Source: Septoria linicola (taxonomy: Eukaryota > Ascomycota > Dothideomycetes > Mycosphaerellales > Mycosphaerellaceae). From it: 64,000 nt of DNA. Positions 22,545-32,192 of the stretch are shown piece by piece. Within the stretch, counting starts at the first letter, position 1; each line of letters begins with the position of its first letter. The DNA lies in NCBI GenBank assembly GCA_024114885.1, contig CP099418.1, positions 4,092,001 through 4,156,000 on the forward strand, in the 5' to 3' direction. The notes beneath the pieces are model-generated. The model had not been told where the DNA came from and made no database searches. It saw nothing but the letters and a program-made list of their open reading frames with translations. A program made the translations under genes and the position numbers.

Positions 22545-24406
22545 ATGACTTCTCCGGTGTGGCTGCTGCTGGCGGCCGCTCCGTATGCATATGCTAGCGG
22601 CGGCGGCGGCGACGAGGGCGAGAATGAGGCAAGCATCCTGAACAACAAGATGATCAAGTACACTGGCTGGACTTGGGCTTGCATTGTCGGCACTCTTCTC
22701 ATTTATCGATGGACTCTCAGCCTTTTGCAACATGTGCGTCAGCTGGCCAACCTAAATCACGGCACGTCGAGCGATGGCCGCCAACGCTACTTCAGCATTC
22801 CGGACGAGACATGGGCACGCATCAAGCGTCACTTTATCGTTGCTCCTCTGTTCAACAGGCGACACAACCGCGAGTTCCGCCTGTCCGCTGCGATCAACGT
22901 TGGTATCCTGCCAGGCCGTATGCAGTCATTCTGGTTGCTGGGATACTTTGCCCTCAACATTGTCTTTACTGTATGGAAGATTGACTGGTCCAACGCGGAG
23001 GCTTTCATGGATGAGGGCCTGAGTCGAACTGGAATACTTGCAGTGCTGAACATGATTCCACTTTTCCTCCTTGCTGGCCGCAACAACCCCATGATCTGGC
23101 TGATGGGCATTTCCTTTGACGATTTCAACCTCCTTCACAGATGGATTGGCCGAATCGTCGTCTTTGAGGCTGTCGCTCATGCCGCCTTCTGGTTTTGCAA
23201 GAAGGTAGCCACTCTGGGTGCAGAGAAAGCATACATTGCTATCGGCAAAGCCATGGCAAGCAGCCAATTCATCTTGACTGGCACAATCGCCTTCGCCGCC
23301 TTTTGCGCTATTCTTCTGCAGTCACCGTCCATCGTGCGACACGCATTCTACGAGACCTTTTTGCACCTGCACATTGCGCTCGTTATCGTGTCTGTCGTCA
23401 CGGTTTGGATCCATCTTAATGGCCGCCCAGCGCAGGTCCTGGTCCTTGGTGCTCTCATCTGCTGGATCTTCGAGCGCTTGGCACGAGTCTACTTACTGGC
23501 ACGTAACAACCTGAGCAGGAAAGGTTGCACAAAAGCTGAAATCGAGGCACTGCCTGGAGATGCTATCAGAGTTACGCTTCGCATGGCTAAGACCTGGAAG
23601 TTCAGGCCAGGACAGCACATCTATTTGTACATCCCAAGCATTGGAATGTGGACGAGTCATCCTTTCTCCGTCGCCTGGAGTGAAGAGAGCCCTGACCTCG
23701 CCACTGAGAAGGGCCTACCAATGGCCCGACAAGACATATTTGCGGCCAAGACTACATCCATGTCCCTCATCATCCGACGCCGTACCGGATTCACCGACAC
23801 TCTCTACAAGAAGGCAGAGGCGGCAGCATCGTCGCCACTGGTCACAAGTGCCTACGTTGAGGGTCCTTATGGCCACGAAAGCTTCCGATCCTACGGCACT
23901 GTCATGCTTTTTGCAGCAGGTGTCGGTATCACTCATCAGGTTCCTCACGTTCGCGACTTGGTCGCGGCGTATGCAAATGGCACTGCTGCGACCCGTAAAG
24001 TGGTTCTTGTCTGGGTCATCCAGTCGCCAGAGCACTTGGAATGGATCCGTCCCTGGATGACACAAATTCTTGGTATGGAGAAGCGTCGCGACATCCTCAA
24101 GATCCTTCTCTTCGTGACACGACCTCGAAGCACAAAGGAAATTCACTCACCCAGTGCTTCTGTGCAAATGTAAGCATCATCCCTTACGCGTTCTCACCAA
24201 TCGCTAGCCGTGACTGACATCATTTTAGGTTCCCTGGCAAGCCAGACGTAGGAGCATTGATAGCAAAGGAGCAGGAGAAGCAAGTCGGCGCCATGGCCAT
24301 CAGTGTCTGCGGCACAGGCGGCATGAGCGACGACGTGAGGAGAGGAATGCGGGATCGTTGCGAACACACGGAGATTGACTTCTTCGAAGAAGCCTTCACG
24401 TGGTAA
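22545..24406 (+). CDS. FRE-family ferric/cupric metalloreductase
   Basis: Plasma-membrane flavocytochrome that moves electrons from NADPH through FAD and two haems to extracellular Fe(III) or Cu(II). Exons 22545-24169 and 24229-24406 flank a 59-nt intron (GTAAGC...TTTTAG), giving 600 residues. The ATG at 22545 gives a hydrophobic N-terminus like a signal peptide (MTSPVWLLLAAAPYAYAS). Several membrane segments follow. The bis-haem histidines fit H198-X13-H212 and H276-X13-H290. The FAD motif HPFSVAW lies at 372-378; NADPH-site elements are GPYGH near 440 and GVGIT near 460. Exon 2 supplies the second NAD half, VCGTGGMSDDVR, and the terminal FFEEAFTW. NADPH oxidase is the alternative, but the FRE-type C-terminus favours a metalloreductase. 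Confidence 0.92.
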
Positions 24407-24722
24407 AAAATGCCCAAGCCCAAGCTTGCGTTTCCGCATATCAAACATGCACACTGCAACGACCCGAGACGTGACCATGGACATTCTGGTTGCTGCCCGC
24501 TGAGTGTGAACCCAGCACAGCAAAAAACCCCGTTTCAATTTTCTTGTCTGTTTTTCTAAAGGATGAACCTTCTTTTTGAGGCATAGGCAGAGGGCATTGT
24601 ACATTCTAGAGCGTTTTGAGCTTGTTATGACAGAGCATAGCTACTGCGAATGCCTCTCCCATAGATTACCGGAAAGGAACAAAATTCCCTGGTGCTGACG
24701 GCTCTCCTGCTCTCTGCTCTAC
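24407..24722. other. Convergent 3' region
   Basis: 3' flanks of the ferric reductase and the GST gene. It contains A- and T-rich tracts (for example around 24523-24560) suited to polyadenylation. No gene was seen. Confidence 0.5.
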
Positions 24723-25770
24723 TCACTTTTGATGCTTTGCTGCATCCTCCTTCATACCCTGCTGAATCCACTTGCGAGACTCTGCAGCGTGTTTCTCGGT
24801 GGCTTCCTTGTCGGCGAGCATCTCCTTCAACTTGTAAGGATCGGGAATATTTGCGCCTTTCTTAAGAGCCTCACGAGCCCACATGCGCTCTTCCCACTTC
24901 TTCAAGTTGGGGAATGCGTCAATGTCGATTCCGGCCCAGCCGCCAGCAGAAATCCAGCCCCAGTGAGCGATATCTGCGATTGTGCACTTGTCGCCAACGC
25001 TGAGGTCCTGTCAGCACTGTCTTGATCGATTCGGACGACGGCCTCTGTGTCGAAAATGCGCTTACAGGTACTGGCCCTTGGAGTCCTCCAGGTGCTTGTC
25101 TAAAACGCCATACAAGCGTTTAGTCTCGTTCTGGTATCGGTTTATGCCATACTCAATCTTCTCAGGAGCATATCTGAAAAAGTGGTTGGCTGGAGACCTT
25201 CACATTAGCATTGGTAAAGACCAGCTGCTCTTAGCAAGACTCACCTTGCCCTTGCATTGGACCAACGCCCGCATTCATGAAGAACAACCAGTTGGTCATC
25301 TATTGAGAAGTAGTCAGCTTAACCATTTGTCGTCTTTACAGCTGCATCATCTCACCTCGATGTGTTCCCGGCTGCCGTGGGGAAAGCTGATCTTGTGGTC
25401 GGTATCGTATCGATCAACAAGGTATTGCATAATGGACCCAGACTCGAACAAGCGGATTTGGTTGCCATCGGTGAAAGTGTCCGTCAGGGCAGGAATGCGG
25501 CCTGGTCAGAGGGTCAGCTTGTATATAGTTCACAGCATGAATGCATCGATCGATACCATTAGGGTTGATGTCCAGGAACCATTGCTCTTTCTGAGTGCTA
25601 TAACTGTGTCAATATGACTCGTTGCTTTTTGTAGGCATAAATTCTACGCACTTCTTTGAGATATCAATCTTGGTCCATTCGTACTTCAGTCCTAGCTCTT
25701 CGAGAGCTATTGAGATCTTGATGCCATTGGGTGTTTGAGTGGTGTACAAGTGGATATTACTGGCAGACAT
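24723..25770 (-). CDS. Glutathione S-transferase, Ure2/GstA-like
   Basis: Cytosolic glutathione transferase for detoxification or redox conjugation. Six exons: 25770-25652, 25597-25557, 25501-25356, 25299-25245, 25189-25066 and 24999-24723, giving 253 residues. Introns are 54-66 nt and all GT-AG; exon 2 is only 41 nt. The N-terminal thioredoxin fold starts IHLYTTQTPNGIKISIALEE, with the NPNGRIPALTD cis-proline loop assembled across a junction, and then LFESGSIMQYL. The all-alpha domain carries TNWLFFMNAGVGPMQGQANHFFR and the N-capping region KCTIADIAHWGW. This sequence style matches fungal Ure2-like GSTs. There is no Ure2-type prion or nitrogen-regulatory N-terminus. It is divergent from sen15. 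Confidence 0.9.
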
Positions 25771-26175
25771 GTTGAGTAGTAATGCGAGATTTATGAGTTG
25801 GATGGAGGTGTTCTCTATCCTTGAGATATGGAGTGAGTTTATCTATATTTATCTGCGAGGCCTATGATGATGCTGCTTCATCGAGGATCGGCAACCCCCA
25901 CCTATCCACCTCGAATGAGGGCCATCACGAACTACTTCTCCGCTCACAACAACTCGTACTACCATTCTCATCAGACTGATTACTTGGACTGACTGTAGAA
26001 AGCAAGTGCATATCATCTATCAAGCAGGCATGAACGATAGAGTGTAAGTGGACAGAAACGACAGCGACTCTCATCGACGCATCCAATCTTCTTCCTCCGT
26101 GCTCCCACTTGACTCTTCAAGATTAACTCCAGACAACAATTTTCTCTTCAACCACTGACACCATCACCACCGACC
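25771..26175. promoter_or_regulatory. Divergent GST/sen15 promoter region
   Basis: These 405 bp separate the two start codons. It is AT-richer near the GST start and CA/CT-rich just before the sen15 ATG. No specific operator was recognised. Confidence 0.35.
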
Positions 26176-26796
26176 ATGGGCGCCTCAGACGCAACACAAG
26201 TCCTCCGACCAGCCTCCGCGCTGCAGACCTTCCTCTCCACGCATCCCGCTCCGCCAGACTCACCTCACCTATCCGACCACCACAATCTCTCTCTCCAAAT
26301 AGCCCACAACCTCCACTACCAACACCTCTGGACGCACATCTACCTCCACACTACCTCCCCATCCACTAGCTCGCCACTTCCTCGGCCTATAATATCTGGT
26401 CTACCGCCTCAGAGACTATACGTCCACCCCGACGAGCAAATCGCCCTCCTCCAAGCGCAAAAAGACCAAGGAAAATCTGGCATGCCCGAGCTCGCGCGAG
26501 AAAGAGAGTGGGTACTTCCGAGTCATTTGAGAGAGCAGTGGAGTTTGCGAAGGTTAGGAGAGGTTTTTGATGGGATTTCTGCTTCGGTGCCTATGCCGAG
26601 TAAGAATAGTGGTCAGGCGCAGTTACTATTTGGAGAACTGGCAGGCGACAATGCGAAGGAGGAGAGTGAAGAGGGAGCGGTGAATGAATGGAGAGAGAAG
26701 TCTCCCAAGAGGGTGCTACTTGCGACATTGGATGATGACAGCACGGTTGTGTACTATATTGTGCATGATGGTATCGTCAAACCAAGGCAGAATTGA
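26176..26796 (+). CDS. sen15: tRNA-splicing endonuclease subunit Sen15
   Basis: Structural subunit of the Sen2-Sen34-Sen54-Sen15 endonuclease, which excises introns from pre-tRNA. Single exon, 206 residues. The strongest evidence is the C-terminus, LLATLDDDSTVVYYIVHDGI ending VKPRQN, the hallmark Sen15 strand-and-tail. The N-terminal half has the helical HNLSLQIAHNLHYQHLW segment, and the family's WVLPSHLREQWSLRRLGEVF block lies near 110-130. A mid-protein Ser/Gly/Glu-rich loop is variable in fungi. Codon use in the first third is notably C-rich in the third position. Confidence 0.9.
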   Translation: MGASDATQVLRPASALQTFLSTHPAPPDSPHLSDHHNLSLQIAHNLHYQHLWTHIYLHTTSPSTSSPLPRPIISGLPPQRLYVHPDEQIALLQAQKDQGKSGMPELAREREWVLPSHLREQWSLRRLGEVFDGISASVPMPSKNSGQAQLLFGELAGDNAKEESEEGAVNEWREKSPKRVLLATLDDDSTVVYYIVHDGIVKPRQN

Positions 26797-27047
26797 GAGA
26801 GAGGCGGAGCGTCAATACTCACGCCTTTCACGGACGTAGCGAGCTCCAACGCACGCAGCGGTTCTAAACGAAAACGGGCACATTGAAATCGCGTCAGAAA
26901 GATCAAGCTGAAGTTGGCAAAGAATAAGAATTTCGGAGACCTCCAATCTCAGCTATCATCAGTCATACAAGACGCCTGAATATGTCCAAAAAGACGTCTC
27001 TGTACATGTCATGCTTTGTACAAATCCTTTTACAATGCATCATCCTT
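26797..27047. other. Convergent intergenic gap sen15 / Zn2Cys6 gene
   Basis: 3' flanks of two convergent genes. Nothing recognisable. Confidence 0.5.
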
Positions 27048-30000
27048 TCACTGCATAGCATCCAAATCCATATTCGTATTCTGCTCGCCAATCATGCCTC
27101 CACCAAGCGTCATGCCTGCTGGCGGCATGTTGGTCATGTCATCAAATCCTGCAAATCCATTCCAGCCCATATTGCTGCCACCGAATAGATTGTTATCCTC
27201 GCCGATGGTGGGTGGATCCATGTTGAAAGGCATGAACCATGCGGTGGATGGATCGCCCCAGAATCCATTCTGATTCGTACTCTGCTGAGTGTTGCTGTTG
27301 GCAAAGGTGTTGAAGTCGAAGTTGTCGAAACTCATGTTTCCACCATTGTCGAGCACCGGCGGGTTCAGATTGTGATTTCCATATGAATTGTGCACCATTT
27401 GCCGATCGAGTTGGGACATGAATGGCTGCGGCGGCGTCATGACCAGCGGGTTGTGCGGCGGTTGCAAGCCAGGAGGAAAAGCAATCGAGTGCTGCGCAAA
27501 TCCTGCATTGATGTTGGCCGCAAGGTCGTGCGTGACTTGCTGCTGTGCCGGTTGTTGAGCCTCGACTGGTTGCATTGTCTGTGCTTCCACCTGTGCCTGC
27601 GGGTGAGGCTGTTGCACTTGCTGCGACTTTTGCTGGCCACCCGGTACTTGCGTAGCCTGCTTACTGCCTTCTGAGACTGATTTCCTAGACTTTTTGACCG
27701 ACTTCTTCGTGCTCTGCTGCTGAGCTGCAAGATGAGCTGTCCGGCTGGGAGGACTCAGCTTACTGAAGAACTCTTCGACGGTCTGCAAATCACTCTTTTG
27801 TCCGAGCACTGCGTCAGATCCGGGCTCTCTCTTCACATCCGCGCTGGGCTCCTCGTAATCAGTGCCACTGACTCCATGAGGATAACGATCGAACCAGTCA
27901 CCATACTGAAAGATGGTCTGTTCCCCGTCTTTGCCTGTGCTCACTCCAGAGCGTGCGGCATCGGCATGTCTTCGATACAGATCCCGCAGGTTCTCTGTAA
28001 CGAAGTGGAACATGCCCCAATATTTCTTCATCTTGGTGAGATACTTCACGTTCCACGCCAGATTCTGCTTACTCGATGCCTCGAGAGCCGCATTCTTGGA
28101 GAAAGCTCCCTGTATGTGGACAGTGCTGCTGAAGAATGCACAATAGCCAGCAAATGGCGCGACCACCAAGTGATCCGATGCTTCGCGTATCAATGTTGAA
28201 ATCTGATTCGCGGCCTCCAATGCTGTGCGTGTAGCATTCGTTGCGAAGTCCTCGGGCATATCCTTCGGTAGATTCGGCAGCGAGCCCGCTGTGGGCAGCG
28301 CAAATGAGTTCATGAAGAGCAGAATTTGATGATAGACAATGTGAAGGAACAGGAACTGGTTGGCAATCTTTTCCGACGCATGACTCTGGAGGTTCTCTGT
28401 GCTGAATTGCAGCGTCTCTGGCAGCGCTTCTTTCCATTCCTCCGTGGCTCGTCTAATGCTCTGGAACTTGGACTGCTCATGCCACATGGGATGTTGATCA
28501 CGCTCACGGCCGCCAAGGTTCAGGTATGCAATCAGGCGACCCCATATGGACACGAGGCGAACTAGATAGGCGGCCACACCCATGTTGTCTTTGGCATTGG
28601 CCAGTTGACCAGTACCCAGGTCGACGGGATGGGGCACGTTACCCTCAAGATCTTCCGTGGGTCCATTGATCTCCATCTGATAGTACTGCTCCTTGATCGG
28701 CAGCTGTGCTCGGATGTACTGTTCGCCCACAAATATAGGTCTGTCTGTGCCGCTAGAATTGAATCGATCCATGAGAAAACAGGACCACATGGTACGTCGT
28801 CGTATTTCCCTATCGGTGAACGTGAGTTCGTTCTTTCCAGCTTGAGAGCGAGCCTTGGAGTCGTAGTCCAGATCTCTGTGCAGCTGCAATGCATATGCCA
28901 TACGCTGTGCCATACCTCCGAACATCCAGCTGCGTCCACCCTGGCACGTACCAAATTCGTGCAGACCCAAGATGAGGTACACGATCAGGATTGTGATATT
29001 TGGTGTGTCAAAGCGTCGTAATGCTATCTCACGCGAGGCCGTGGCCCAGTTGTCTCCTCGAAGGAAAGCTGGCTCGGTGCGGACTGAGGGATGGTTCGAG
29101 AAGCGTGCCGATATCGCGCAGACTGCGAGCATCAGGACTGGTGGAACCTGATCTTGTGCGAGTTTGCGCATGAAACTAGGCTTGTGGAGCAGATGATAAC
29201 TTTGCCCGTAGACATAGTCGAAGAACACCTCTGCGAGATGTTGCTGCAGCTCCTTGCTCGGTAGCTTGTCCAGGCCTTCTTGAAGCAGATTCTGCTCCTC
29301 GGTATTGCTTGGTTTCTCAGTCTCACCGCTGGTGTTGTCATTCTTTGGAGCATGTACCTTTCCTTTTCCTTCAGCCCACTCGTCCAATTCAACCGCAAAG
29401 GCTTCTGTGGCTCCGCGCTTCTTTGAGCCAGAAGCCTTAGGCAATGCTGGTGGAAGTGGCGGCTTTACAACCGCACGGCCGGTATTCGTCACCACTCCCT
29501 GCTCTTCTTTTGGGATGATCTTGATCACGCGATCTTCCATTCTCTTCAGACGTTTATCGAGCATAGCCATATAATCAGTGCGTGGTGCCGCCTTTCGCGT
29601 GGTGACCTTGTACACGCAGGGTATCCGCGATCGAAGACAGTGCTTGCATGCTGGCTTCTCACCCGAGCACCGAATCTTCTTGCGTCTGCATGCTATACAA
29701 GCCAGCGGCAATCGTTTTCGCTCCTTGCCTGCTTTGGTCTTCAGCTCGCTCCAGGCTGGATAATTGTCTTCTGCAATGCCTGCTCCGTCCAGCGATTGGG
29801 ATTGTGTATTGACAGGCTCGCTGCTCGCCTGACTCTCCTTCGATGTCCCTGGCTTTGATGTGCTGGTTGTTTTCTGGCCGCCGGGACTCGTGGTATCTGA
29901 GCTATCGGCCCCAAGGCTATTTTGCCTTCCTAATCTCGTAAACCCGTTGCTCCCGACGCTCAATCTATGGTGATGGTGTTCGATCAAAGGCGACTGTCCG

Positions 30001-30227
30001 TCCTGCGCATGCTGTACAGGCGGCGAGGGTAGCATGGAATCGAAGCCTGGAAAGCCGTTGACAGCGCCTGGTCTAGACCCTGGAGCTGAAGTGAAGCCAT
30101 TTGCAGACTGAGATGCATGGGCGACATTGCCAATCAGCAGCTGTTGAGTGGCATCGAAGCCATAATCGCTTCCTGCCTGGCTGCCACCATATGCCGAAGT
30201 CGGGACGTTCATGTAGTCCGAAGTCAT
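27048..30227 (-). CDS. Large Zn2Cys6 transcription factor (1059 residues)
   Basis: An intronless frame for a binuclear zinc-cluster regulator. The N-terminal 170 residues are Ser/Gly/His-rich and probably disordered. The zinc cluster is C177-X2-C180-X6-C187-X6-C194-X2-C197-X6-C204 (LACIACRRKKIRCSGEKPAC region). A basic linker and a short coiled-coil-like segment MLDKRLKRMEDRVIKII follow. The fungal_trans middle-homology domain spans about 330-750, with REIRRRTMWSCFLMDRF as its signature block. The C-terminal third is rich in Gln, Asn and Pro, typical of activation domains. It is conserved in style with large filamentous-fungal activators, but I cannot name the ortholog or its targets. It is divergent from the coiled-coil gene over 2 kb. 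Confidence 0.9.
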   Translation of the reverse strand: MTSDYMNVPTSAYGGSQAGSDYGFDATQQLLIGNVAHASQSANGFTSAPGSRPGAVNGFPGFDSMLPSPPVQHAQDGQSPLIEHHHHRLSVGSNGFTRLGRQNSLGADSSDTTSPGGQKTTSTSKPGTSKESQASSEPVNTQSQSLDGAGIAEDNYPAWSELKTKAGKERKRLPLACIACRRKKIRCSGEKPACKHCLRSRIPCVYKVTTRKAAPRTDYMAMLDKRLKRMEDRVIKIIPKEEQGVVTNTGRAVVKPPLPPALPKASGSKKRGATEAFAVELDEWAEGKGKVHAPKNDNTSGETEKPSNTEEQNLLQEGLDKLPSKELQQHLAEVFFDYVYGQSYHLLHKPSFMRKLAQDQVPPVLMLAVCAISARFSNHPSVRTEPAFLRGDNWATASREIALRRFDTPNITILIVYLILGLHEFGTCQGGRSWMFGGMAQRMAYALQLHRDLDYDSKARSQAGKNELTFTDREIRRRTMWSCFLMDRFNSSGTDRPIFVGEQYIRAQLPIKEQYYQMEINGPTEDLEGNVPHPVDLGTGQLANAKDNMGVAAYLVRLVSIWGRLIAYLNLGGRERDQHPMWHEQSKFQSIRRATEEWKEALPETLQFSTENLQSHASEKIANQFLFLHIVYHQILLFMNSFALPTAGSLPNLPKDMPEDFATNATRTALEAANQISTLIREASDHLVVAPFAGYCAFFSSTVHIQGAFSKNAALEASSKQNLAWNVKYLTKMKKYWGMFHFVTENLRDLYRRHADAARSGVSTGKDGEQTIFQYGDWFDRYPHGVSGTDYEEPSADVKREPGSDAVLGQKSDLQTVEEFFSKLSPPSRTAHLAAQQQSTKKSVKKSRKSVSEGSKQATQVPGGQQKSQQVQQPHPQAQVEAQTMQPVEAQQPAQQQVTHDLAANINAGFAQHSIAFPPGLQPPHNPLVMTPPQPFMSQLDRQMVHNSYGNHNLNPPVLDNGGNMSFDNFDFNTFANSNTQQSTNQNGFWGDPSTAWFMPFNMDPPTIGEDNNLFGGSNMGWNGFAGFDDMTNMPPAGMTLGGGMIGEQNTNMDLDAMQ

Positions 30228-32192
30228 GGTGATCCTCCTGCGTATAATTTGCTCAACTCACATGGCAGTGCTTGTGACCATCCAGGCCCCACCATCCATC
30301 GACTATGTCGCCTACTGCTCGCCTGGGTCCAGCATGCGCCGCGGTCGTTCTTTCGACTATGAGTCTTGACTGGCCACAGTTCCGCGATCGGCGAGTCGTG
30401 TCGTGAGTACTTCGAAAGCAGATTGCGAAAGAGTGTGAAGCATGCGTGTTAGATATATCCAGATCAGCGGTAGCAATATTGCGATCCTGCGGTCGTCGTC
30501 GGCGGATCCGGATGCGTGAGTGTGTAAATGTAAGCAGATGAATGCTTAGTAGAGATTGTAGTTGCAAGAGCGAGAGCCAGCTATTCTAGCTGCAGAAGCT
30601 TATTAGCCTTGTACACATTTGTTGGTCCGGCTAGAGAGACAACAGATGCTTGTCGATCAGTCACGGACCAGCTCTTCGGTCGTAATGCTGCAAAGGATGC
30701 AAAGGATGCAAAGGATGTGTGTCAAGGTAGCGAGCCAGCCGTGTGGCGTCCCCGCTATGCAGAAACTGGAGATGGCAAGGGAAGCTTGTTGCTGTGCTGC
30801 CTTCACCGAAGTCGAGTGTCTAGCCAGTGGTGGTCGTTGAATTACTACTACAACTTCTTTCGCTGATTACGGTACGAACAAGACAGTCTCCCTTGAAACG
30901 AAGCGTGCACATTGATGTTTGGCTCGAGCTAGAACAGCCAGTCGAGCTCCTCCACGAGCACCAGATTGCAGCCTCGTGGTCGTGCAACCTTCGAGAACTT
31001 CGGCTGCATTGTGAGGCGCCTTCCCCAGTGCTGCCCAGACGCTACCACCATCGTGGAGACAGGGTTTCGGAGGTAAGCTTCCGTATTAGTTAGTCGTCAG
31101 ACGCAAGATCATAGTCTGTTTCCAGCTGCTCCGTCAATTGTAGGTTTCATTGCGAAGATCACAGATCGCAACCGAATGCACATACAATCCTGCTGCCATC
31201 ATACGCATGCCACAGGAATGGACGTCAGAAGTGCAACTGTCCAGCAACACGCATTTTTTGCGATTTGCGAGACGTTCATCGCGTCGGAACGTTCCCTTCT
31301 CACTCCACGAGAGCGTGCTTCCATATCGTTGCTTGCTCGGTTGCGAGGCGCGGGAAGATGGTGAAACCAGAGCTTCGTCCTCTGGTCGCGACTTGCGTAT
31401 GTCAGTACAAGCAATTGGCGCATTCAGGAGCAGGTTTCAGACGATGGGCACATATTGGATCTATTACATCTGCTACGCAACAAGCGACCTGTATTGACCT
31501 TACGTCAAGCATAAAATCCGATTCTTGAAACTCAAATAGGTGAGAATGGGGCATCAATGGCCAAATTGCTGTCCGATACTGAAGTCTCCCACTTGCGCTC
31601 TTCACCAGCTGTCGTAACACGCGCACACGTGACATCGCGTCGAAGATAACGGTCTCACTTCCAGGTCATCGAATCTTGGAGTGGCATATATCTTGTCCAG
31701 GTAGAGATATCGTCCACTGTGCGAAGTGAGCTTGTGCTAGAAAGCGGTGAAAGATTGTGAGTCGCCCTCATGTTGAACACGATCCTGTCTCAACTAAGTG
31801 TGAGAAACTGAGACTGAAGGTCAGAAGGTCATTCTAAGTGAATAAATCTTGTGATTCTATCGTCGTCCTTCCCTCTCCCTTCTCTCCAACTTCTGAACAA
31901 TGACGGCCGTTGAGGTTCTGTTGCATCGTATTATTGATGATTCGATCCCTCCGTCACGTCGCGTCACGCTACCAACATCTTTTAGTGGGAACAACTTTGG
32001 CTCGGCGCATCTGATGCCATCATCGTGGCTGGGAGCGAAGCAAGAAACTACACGCACAACAACTTTTGCATCTACACTACATCCCCATCTTGGATCTTGT
32101 TCCTCTTGTGGATAGCTCATTGGCGAGCACAATTCATGCTTCAAGTTAGCACAATAACACACATTGGGGATTGACTTGGATTTGCAGCTGAG
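30228..32192. other. 2-kb divergent intergenic region
   Basis: No gene is supported. A pyrimidine tract at 31865-31890 precedes an ATG at 31900 that opens a 71-codon frame (31900-32115); this may be an upstream ORF or leader exon of the coiled-coil gene. GACTTGGATTTGCAG ending at 32186 looks like a 3' splice site just before that gene's ATG, suggesting a 5'-UTR intron. Small frames elsewhere look random. Confidence 0.4.
30690..30716. repeat. (GCAAAGGAT)3 tandem repeat
   Basis: Three perfect 9-bp units in the intergenic region 460 bp upstream of the large Zn2Cys6 gene. No function is evident. Confidence 0.9.

Noticed and set aside
22545..24406. NADPH oxidase identity for the reductase
   Set aside because: Haem histidine spacing is shared by both families, but the N-terminal layout and FFEEAFTW terminus are typical of FRE metalloreductases.
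11626..26796. Secondary-metabolite or siderophore gene cluster around the ferric reductase and zinc-cluster genes
   Set aside because: No NRPS, PKS, transporter or oxygenase genes; neighbours are unrelated housekeeping functions.
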